NCBI GenBank assembly: GCA_021527695.1
Contig: JAKFAO010000002.1
Span: 682,501-746,500, forward strand
DNA: 64,000 bases
Direction: 5' to 3'
Source: Naematelia aurantialba
Lineage: Eukaryota > Basidiomycota > Tremellomycetes > Tremellales > Naemateliaceae
Every line of letters begins with the position of its first letter. Position 1 is the first letter of the stretch. The notes under the pieces were generated by a model, which ran no database searches, was not told the DNA's origin, and saw only the letters and a list, made by a program, of their open reading frames with translations. Below, piece after piece: positions 54,191 to 64,000 of this stretch. The position numbers were made by a program, and so were the translations under genes.

Positions 54191-56992
54191 ATGGCGAGTA
54201 CACCACCTGGCAAGCTAATACTGCCACCACGACCCACCCAGTCCGAATTGCTGCGAGGCAGCTCGGCTATCGCGACTGACTCACCTTCCAACTCGCCCAC
54301 GAACCCCCTTGGCAGTGTCCCTGGCTCGCGAGCAAGAAGGCGATCTGTCAGACGGAGTTTTTCAACCCGTCCCGGCGAGGAAGAGGATGAGACTTTAAAG
54401 CTTCCAAGTCTGGTCCCAGGCATCCGTCCCGCCTACTCAACCCCTCTTCCTATGCTGCCTATGGTCGTGCTCTGTATTGTGAGCCGAAGTCATGATCCCT
54501 TCTGACTCTTAAGGCAATGCTGTCTGAACTGCTCTCGGCCAATCTATGTACTCCATTTTTACTTAAGATGGTGGAAGGTATGCTTCCTTGCGATCTCGCT
54601 GATGCAGGTTTCTTTCTCGCCGATGGACGTGACAAGGACAGCGAAACTGAAGCGGCAGTCGGCCTGTGGACAGGTACGTCAGCACTGTACATCGCTGACT
54701 CAGGCAACCTCGTCTCTGTCTTCTTCATCACACAATTCTTCACGTCCCTCTTGTGGAGTGGCATCGCAGACCGACATGGCCGTCGGGCCGTCCTGGTCGC
54801 TAGCATGGCGGTAAGTGTGCACTCGTCACTCAGCTCATGTCAGGGATCCGCGATAGGTAAAAATGGTAAAGAAGCTAGCTGATCGCAGCTCTCCTCATTT
54901 TTGGCACTTCGGAGTCGGTATGTAGCCTATTGGATTCATCTGACGTCAGCTCCCCGAGGCGATATGTGTTCGTTTGGTGCAGGGTATCTTCGGCGGCGCG
55001 GTCGGTGTCGTGAGTCGCCGTCATCAATCCCGCTCATGGCAGTTTCGCGGATCCATTCGAGACATCACAGGTGTGTTCCTGTGTTTTCCATGCTGACTGT
55101 AGATGATACAAACGCCACGCGTGCGTATGCTGTGCTCGGGTTTTCCTGGGGTTTTGGCGGAGTAATGGGACCGGTATGTCCTGATATTCAGAGTCTGTCC
55201 CTGACGCTTTGCAGATCCTCGGTGGGGTCTTCGAGAGCCCCTCAGAACGGTTCAGTGGCTCTCTTGGTCGCATTGGTAAGTCGTCATTGGATGTATCTCA
55301 CTATAGCAATCTTCGCTTCCTTCCCGTATTTGTTGCCCACCTTGTTGGGGGCATGTATCTTGACCGTCGGCGCAATTATGGCGTGCTTCCTCTCCTGGGA
55401 TGGCGGAGTACGAGGTGGTAGCCGTATCGCTCTAGCAGTAGAAAAGGATGAGCCGCTCGCGCCCAGGTCACCACCTCCATCAACCGCCATTGGACGCCCA
55501 GAAGTCACAACGCCAGCAATCGACTCACCTGGAGAAGCGGCTGGTACGCCCAATCCTCGCCGGGAGAGTCTTGCCAGTCTCGGGACTGCCTACGGGTGAG
55601 TTCAGGATGAAGTACTGTCTGATGTCAGCTACGGTGGTATTCGTTCCAAACATCCAACTCTGGCGGCCAGGGCAGCACTGGAATCAGCTCGACGTGTGTC
55701 TGCCGCCGCGTCACGAGAAGACGAAGAGGAGATCGAGGAATTGAATTTCGCCAAAAAGCTACTGCTTGGTACGTGAAAATCCGTTCGCGCTAACTTCAGC
55801 CAACGAGGAGAACACCTTCAATATCAATGACCTCTGGGTCTCCGCAGCGGTCGCTCAGGACACTGCCGTGTTCGACGATGAGGAAGAAGAAACGCCCGCG
55901 CCAACTCCAGGTTCTCATGCTGAAGGAAGCGCACGCCGGATGACTCGCAATCGGATCGCCAGTGGTCCTTTCTATCGCTCACTTCCAAGTCATCGCCTGT
56001 CGACGTCGCAGAACCGTCGCTTCAGCACTAGTTCGGGTAATTTACCCGCTATTTTCGGAAATACTGGCTTGAATACTCCTCCTGTAATCACCGAGGATCC
56101 ATTTCTGTCCCCAGGTCTCGGTGTTATCGAAGAAGTTCCCGACGCTGCAGACGACCAGCCCAAGCCATCAACTCTAAAATCGTTACCGCTTTTGATGATT
56201 GCCCAGGTGAGGAACAAGCATTCGGAGCTGACTCCAGTACGGCCTGGTCGCCCTGCACAACACGACTCATGATCAGATCTTCTTGTCGTTCCTGGTCACG
56301 TGAGCGATGTCTCCCTCGATCGAGGCTGACTTAAGGCCTTATCGATCAGGCGGTGTCGGCCTCAACCCTGCCAATTTTTCGCTACTGATTGCACTCATGT
56401 GTCTCTTCCAGCTAGTGTATCAATTCTGGCTGTATCCTCGTCTCGGGCCCCCTCTCGGACGATTCACTCATCTGCAAATGTTCCGTCTAGGCTGTTGCTT
56501 GTACATTCCGGCATACATGGCATTGCCATTGGTTCATTCAATAGTCTCTGAAGACTCGTCCGGTGGTGTTCTGGTAATGACAGGTGAGTGTCACAGGCGC
56601 TCAGTGCTGACGACAGTCATCACCCTCATAACGTAGGTGTGCAAGTGGCTCAGCTGATCCTAGTGCCGTACGGTATTGCGGCGGAACCCTCGCCTACACC
56701 TCCGTCATGGTCTTGATCGTAAGTGAGGAAGCAGTATTCGCTAAATAACAGAATGCAATGTCTCCACCTCATGTAGTCGGCTTGGCCAATGGTCTCGCAC
56801 AGAGCACTGTCTCCTTTGCGCGCTTCTTTGGACCCGTTATTGGCGGTGCTGTAAGCGAGAAATCCAGAAGTAGACTGACTGTAGGTTTGGAGCGCAAGCA
56901 TCAACGGGAATCCGTCGGGCTACGCGACTGGCTTTTACATTGTGACTCTTGGCTGCATTGTCCAGCTATCACTCTCGTTTCTCATTCGATGA
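54191..56992 (+). CDS. Major facilitator superfamily transporter with large central loop
   Basis: Twelve-helix MFS protein of the fungal drug-efflux or ZIFL-like group; substrate unknown. Long serine/arginine-rich cytosolic N-terminus (MASTPPGKLILPPRPTQSE..). First half: LPMVVLCIAMLSELLSANLCTPFLL, SVFFITQFFTSLLWSGIADRHGRRAVLVASM (the MFS loop motif), GIFGGAVGVVRGSIRDIT, and RAYAVLGFSWGFGGVMGPILGG. Between helices 6 and 7 there is a disordered loop of roughly 250 residues (from KDEPLAPRSPPPS to DDQPKPSTLK). Second half: SLPLLMIAQYG, FSLLIALMCLFQLVYQFW, and HVVGLANGLAQSTVSFARFFGPVIGGAV, ending VQLSLSFLIR. Over ten short introns. Confidence 0.85.
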
Positions 56993-57556
56993 CTTGTGAT
57001 GATCCTCCCGCCGAAACGTACATATGATCTTGTTCTCTTTTTCTTTCCCGCTTTTGTGTCCCACCTCCTCTCTAGTCGCCGCAACTTTACACACGGTCGA
57101 GACCATGTCGATGCATGGCGATTGACTTACGCTATGCGGGAAAACTACCATGAGCATGGTGTCGGCGAGTTGAGACAGCTTGCAAGCGCCTGTCTGATCT
57201 TAGTATCACGCAAAGTGGCCTCAATTTACCGCAACCCTTTCTTCTGGGGCATCAAAACGGCGAGTCTCCCCAGAAAGCATCCTCACATCCCAGGCTAGAT
57301 GGGCCTTGCTTCAAGTCTGATATGGAAAAAAGGTCCGTCGAGCGACAAGGTCTCGGTTCTGGACTTGGCTGCTGGCAGGTGGGATACTTTCATAGCTCCA
57401 GTTTAGTGATAGCGGTGAAGCAACACTGTCTGCTCGAATAGGAACAGGCAGTACAAGCGACCCTAAGTACCAGTGTCACACATATGCCTTAAACCCCGGA
57501 TAACTGGGACCTGGACCACTGGACCTTCTGAGTGCTGACGCCCGATGATATCATGC
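56993..57556. other. Convergent 3' intergenic region
   Basis: About 560 bp between the MFS and VPS41 stop codons. A 100-codon plus-strand frame at 56996-57298 has no recognisable features and begins right after the MFS stop. I regard it as untranslated. No repeat or RNA gene recognised. Confidence 0.55.
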
Positions 57557-60500
57557 CTATGCCCTAATCGGTTTGCTATGAACACACACAGGACAGCCTC
57601 CAACATGTACACGGATGGCAGCCGCATAGGACAACTTCCCACTCAGGTCTCGCTGCTGAGTTTTCAGACTTCGCCGCCCATCCGAGGATAGCAAATGAGC
57701 GATCACAGCATCCGGTCTGAGGGGTAATTCTACTTCTTCACTCGACACAGCACATGTTGCGTGTACTATGTGACGACAAAGATAAATGAGGTTCAGGGGA
57801 GCTAGAGCCAAATTGGCTGTTGGCGGAAACGCTGGTAAGCCACAGACGCGACAGTAACTCTCGGCTGAACGTTTTAGCGCCAAATCTGCTCAGCGAAACT
57901 CACGCGCAGCCCGGACACTTCCAGTCTGAGCGAATTGTAATTGACTGGCTAGCGAGCTGCAATCACTCTCAAGGATGTGTTGGCTGCCCTCCAGAAGGGA
58001 GATCTACTTTCAGCAAGCGTCCAATTCCTTCCCCACCTGTAGATTTGACGATTGGAGGATCTTGATTAATGCAGGCTTTAGACCCGGGATCTCCATTCCC
58101 GCTTTAATACGCTGAATCAAGCGGATGGGGTTGATCTCCGAGCCTACACGTTCCAAAAGGGCGCGCATGAAAGCTGTTGTCAGCTGGTCAGCGGAAGGTG
58201 TTCTTACCCGGACGCGTGTCAGAATATCGTAACAAATCCTCCCAGAGATCTTCGTCGGCCTGATCTTTGGCGAAGTCGATAGCCTACCATTAGGCAGTTT
58301 CGTCCATAACTCACTCTTTGAACGTCCCCGAGTCTTTCAATGATCAACATCAAGGCTTCTCGGTTGTTTCCCATTCTCCCTAGTAGAAATACCATTTCGG
58401 CAACCAGATCCCGTCCGCGACAGATATAGTACGCCTGCATTAAGCTGGATACCCTGTAGTTGCTCACCTTCTCCAAGTCGTAGTAATTGCTGGCTCTCAA
58501 GAAAGGCATCAGTTGAGCAACATCGTGCGTGGCATATAGCTCAACCTAGAAATCAATCAATGTCTGGCAGTAAAACACCCACCATTGTGTCGCTGTATGG
58601 AGCACAAAGCTGAGGATCCTTTGCGAACAAGGCATCCAGATAAGAATGAAGCAAGCTCGAGTCGACTTCGAGTTGGCTGACGACACGTTCGACCTGCTAT
58701 CAGACATACTCGGCGAGCTCCTCACTGGAATAGAATGTATGTTATCGACCAGCAAGTGTATTGCAGCGCCATGGCCGATTTCCTGATCGAATTGCACCAG
58801 TAACAAAGCTTGGTCTTGCAACGCTGCGAAGAGATTGTATTGTCGTATTAACTCAAACGTCTCTGGCCGTCGAAGCCTTATGTAATACGGAAGTGCCTTT
58901 GCGGGTTGGTGTAGCTTGAGCAGCCTTAAATCAGCTGGAATCTAATTCGGATCTCACAACTCCGCCAAGGCTCGCAGCAGGGTAGGATCGTTCTTGCTAG
59001 CTTCTAATTCGCCCTGCACCGCACCCACGATCTTTTTTGCATCATAGATCTCCGCCGGCCAAGCGAGAATTAGATCCAGCATGCACTTGCATTAGCCAGG
59101 TAACACCAGCTCTTACTGATCGATCGTGTAACAACAAGTGTGTCAATATCATCTCGTAAACTGATGCGTCTAGTTGCGGATGGTGGATGGGCACCGAATG
59201 AGCAATGACCTACTATCAGATACGGTCCCGTTTGGCCACTCACCGAGATCTTGTTATGCTGCGCAAATTTGTAGAGCCAATCTGTCCATGTAGAGGCATC
59301 ATCACCGATTACTTTAACTGTTAAACTGGCAGCCCGCACAAAATTCCCTACTGTCAGCCAGCTAGCATAGGATGACCCACCTTGGGCAACCAAATGCTCC
59401 ATGTACTTGATCCCGATAGATTTGACGTCTAGAGAATCCCCATGCCACTGTAGTGCGTCTGCTGCCGCTAAGGCTTCCTCATATCGCTGGCGCTCCACTA
59501 GCCAGTGAATGTGATCGGCCTCGTTACGGGGACGCACTACCACTACGTCAGATGGGCTGACGACCAGAAAAGCCTCATCTTCGTGACGTTGAGACTTGAC
59601 GAGGCTGTAATCGTTGCACCCATAGACATGGAAATTACTGAGATTCAACGCATCGGCCGAAACTTCTTCGCCCTTCTCGATGATGCGTAGTTCTGGCCGG
59701 TTTGCAGCCTTGCGTCGCTGCTCGACGGGATCGTCTGTCGCCTCGTTTTTGAAACTGTCAGGCGCCACGTATGCCAAGATAACAAAAGAAGATCCATATG
59801 AGGCGATGCCCGAGATCATGCAGTCAACCTGATAGATGGCTGTCATCTCGACAGCCATTGGCGGCAGATTCCCCGGTCGAGATCGGCTCCGCACACGAAC
59901 AATCTTGACAAAATCCGCCCATCCGATTACGAGTGTATGGTCGTCCTTCCATAAGAGTGAACACTTGAAAAGCTCAGCTCTAGGGGCATGGAGCCCACGA
60001 TCAATATAGCCAATGCGTTGCCCGCTCGTTGTGTCGTAAATTTTGACGCCCTAACGTAAACTAGTAGACTTAATGCACTCACGAGATCGTTTGCCCAAGC
60101 GATCAAAGTACCGCGCCACTCGATGGCCCATATCGGACCTTCTCCAGAATGCAACACCTGCTCTTTATAGCCCAGCCATCCCTTCTCCTGCCATATGAGA
60201 TTTCCCGCCATGCCTCCACAGACGAACGCTCGCGTGGATTTCTTTGCAAAACCTGGCTCGAGAGCGACAGCCCGCATGGGACGCTTGTAGTCAAAAGCGT
60301 AAGACTCCGTCGTGGTGAGCGAATGTATCACTACGCGGCCTAGAAGTCAGTTTTTCGCACTGATCACACCTACCCTCGACGCTGGCGGTAGCAACAAAAT
60401 CATTATCCTCGTCCAGACGTAAACAGGTCACGCTGGCGGCATGCGGTCTGAAGGAGTTCACTTTGGCGCCCTCATACGTTAACAAGTGCACCATTCCATT

Positions 60501-60922
60501 GTGAGTACCAAGGGCCTGGTATCAGTAGAGCATCAATTCAATCGCGACGTACGATGACGCGATGTGTGACTTCTATTGTAGAGGCAGTATCGCGCATGAG
60601 GACATCCGCGATCCGGCCCTTGATCCGACTGTACTTGAGGGCACTACAACGTCAGAGTCCATGAGCAATAACAGACGTACGGCTCCTCGTCTTCGTCTTC
60701 TGACAACTCTTCGGAAGCTTGGGGAGAGGAGAGCGAGTCCGCCTCGTCTAGTTGCGCAGGTCCGAGACCTAGCTCCGGGAAAATGGCTTTGCCCTTCCCC
60801 TTTTGCTCAGAAGAGCTGGATGGGGATCGACCTGAAACAGAACGTGAAGGCCCAGCTGTTGCACCCCCATGTCGATCGGACGAGCTAGAGTCGAGTGAGG
60901 ACGCTGACGAAGAGACTGTCAT
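57557..60922 (-). CDS. VPS41: VPS41, HOPS tethering-complex subunit
   Basis: HOPS subunit that tethers AP-3 vesicles, endosomes and vacuoles. Start at 60922 (MTVSSSASSLDSSSSDRH), with a Ser/acidic N-terminus (SEELSEDEDEEPY). A WD40-type propeller follows: VTHRVIALGTHNGMVHLLTYEGAKVNSFRPHAASVTCLRLDEDNDFVATASVEGRV, FDYKRPMRAVALEP, FVCGGMAGNLIWQEKGWLGYKEQVLHSGEGPIWAIEWRGTLIAWAND. The helical clathrin-repeat region follows (VERQRYEEALAAADAL; YDLEKVSNYRVSSLMQAYYICRGRDLVAEMVFLLGRMGNNREALMLIIERLGDV; AIDFAKDQADEDLWEDLLRYS), then a C-terminal RING-H2 (YCRVCGLPAF ... LCRHIVHATC ... GGCPVC). At least ten introns. Domain order and length fit Vps41. Divergent from V-ATPase subunit B. Confidence 0.93.
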
Positions 60923-61125
60923 TGACGATATCGCAAAGTGAATCAATAATAAGTAGTTATGCTGGTTACATCTAGAGCTCTGGGTTATGACGTGTGATTT
61001 CTTCCACGTGGTTTCTGGACCACTTCCCCTCCGAGCTGCCTTTCCTCCCCCTGCTTCCCTTCTTCGCATCGCTCATTCTACGCATCAGAAGTAGTTGCTC
61101 TATCTCGAAAGACACTTTCCGCAGC
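60923..61125. promoter_or_regulatory. Shared divergent promoter of two vacuolar genes
   Basis: 203 bp between the VPS41 ATG (minus) and the V-ATPase subunit B ATG (plus). Both products act at the vacuole. No TATA box; the half nearer the V-ATPase gene is pyrimidine-rich (CTTCCCCTCC and CCTTTCCTCC runs). Regulatory role inferred from position. Confidence 0.5.
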
Positions 61126-63372
<2,247 letters not shown>

Positions 63373-63387
63373 TGTGTTGCATGCTAT

Positions 63388-64000
63388 TTATGGTCTACCT
63401 CTCGCCTGATTCTTATTCTGTCTATGTTCGAGGGCATTGTCTATCTCCACGGCCTGGGCCCAGATGCCTTTAGAAAGTGTGGCACTCGGGTACGAAATCG
63501 CAAGTAGTCTGATATTCTTCAGTTGGTCAATCCCTCGTGATACACTCACCGTGCAATCCGCATTTGCCGTTTAAGATTCGCTTCCGCAGCATTTGAAACA
63601 TCTCCAGCGGATTGTCGTGCTCTTCTCCTCGTTACGAACTCATCCTGAATACTCTGGGCGACTTCGTCTGACAGGTGGAATTTCGAAGCGTGCGAAGCAG
63701 ATGAGTGCGTCATTAGAAATTGTCGGAACGCGGTTAGGTCAGGGGTCTGACAACCGAGGGGAGGATGGTGATCCCCATTGAGCGGTACGGTAACGTCGGT
63801 CTAGATGTTAGAAAAGGTTTTCACATGAAGCTCACTGGAAGCAAACTCCTCCCCTCGGAAACAATTACGCCCTTTATGCAGCAGTCGAACTTCAGGGAAT
63901 CGACGTATGGGTACTCGTAGTGTACAACCTGCTCGGAGAGGCATTTGGCTAGAGCTCTCATGTTGTGTAGTGCCTGTTCCTTCAGCTGACCACCTTGGCT
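63388..64000 (-). CDS. MCMBP: MCM-binding protein (MCMBP/Mcb1), N-terminal part outside window
   Basis: MCMBP replaces Mcm2 in a variant MCM complex and helps load or unload the helicase. Only the C-terminal portion is present: LKEQALHNMRALAKCLSEQVVHYEYPYVDSLKFDCCIKGVIVSEGRSLLP, then after a short intron DVTVPLNG, DLTAFRQFLMTHSSASHASKFHLSDEVAQSIQDEFVTRRRA, NLKRQMRIAR spliced to LLAISYPSATLSKGIWAQAVEIDNALE. The SEGRSLLP block and the terminal SxExxxxxxxDFV-like helix match the family. Stop at 63388, 15 bp from the V-ATPase B stop. The 5' end lies beyond base 64000. Confidence 0.85.

Noticed and set aside
56996..57298. 100-codon plus-strand ORF after the MFS stop
   Set aside because: Begins within a few bases of the MFS stop; no domain, membrane helix or splice logic; probably 3' UTR.

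Overview
This window is nuclear DNA of a fungus, almost certainly a basidiomycete. The genes are packed at roughly one per 2 kb on both strands. They are split by many very short GT-AG introns, mostly about 32-70 nt, with a CTGAC/CTAAC-type branch site close to the acceptor. The gene set includes a mitochondrial complex I subunit, aspartokinase, uricase and a hyaluronan-synthase-like Cps1 glycosyltransferase. Cps1, the intron style and the moderately high GC point to Tremellomycetes (Cryptococcus/Kwoniella-like), but that placement is inference from content, not a search result. There is no rRNA, CRISPR array, transposon or recognisable tRNA. Gene models were built by hand from reading frames, splice sites and remembered family motifs. 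Ends and small exons should be read as good estimates.

Layout. 0-10 kb: recyclin-1 (partial), an RS/RE-rich unknown protein, an SDR dehydrogenase with a minisatellite-bearing intron, an Rpr2/Snm1-like zinc-ribbon protein, mitochondrial 3-hydroxyacyl-CoA dehydrogenase, and urate oxidase. 10-25 kb: Cps1-like glycosyltransferase, a repeat-expanded proteasome assembly chaperone 3, then a chromatin/DNA/nuclear-movement run: BRE1 E3 ligase, NudE, Sae2/CtIP and an RCC2-like protein carrying a PHD finger. 25-38 kb: membrane and trafficking genes, namely a TRP/FLC-like channel, DENND6, a G-patch protein, SPX-EXS (XPR1/SYG1), a UPF0658-type Golgi membrane protein and a long-tailed PMP3 protein. 38-46 kb: a gene-poor stretch, complex I B12 subunit (NDUFB3), a membrane-anchored coiled-coil orphan, JAC1/HSCB and methylmalonate-semialdehyde dehydrogenase. 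46-64 kb: a C2H2 zinc-finger protein, APC4, a small unknown gene, a LysM protein, a THOC5-like protein, aspartokinase, an MFS transporter, VPS41, V-ATPase subunit B and MCMBP (partial).

How the genes relate. These are mostly housekeeping genes with no operon-like cluster. The meaningful pairings are divergent or convergent: VPS41 and V-ATPase subunit B (both vacuolar) share about 200 bp of upstream DNA; the zinc-finger gene and APC4 share about 80 bp; BRE1/NudE and CtIP/RCC2-PHD each share short divergent promoters; and several convergent pairs end 1-30 bp apart, so their 3' UTRs must overlap.

I did not find a defence, mobile or biosynthetic system that I would call a new system. The most unusual items are the RCC2-PHD fusion (with a 32-nt GC-AG intron inside the PHD finger), the repeat-inflated PSMG3 gene with a GAC/GTC-repeat intron, the minisatellite intron in the SDR gene, a uricase lacking a C-terminal peroxisomal signal, and PMP3 with a long hydrophilic tail.
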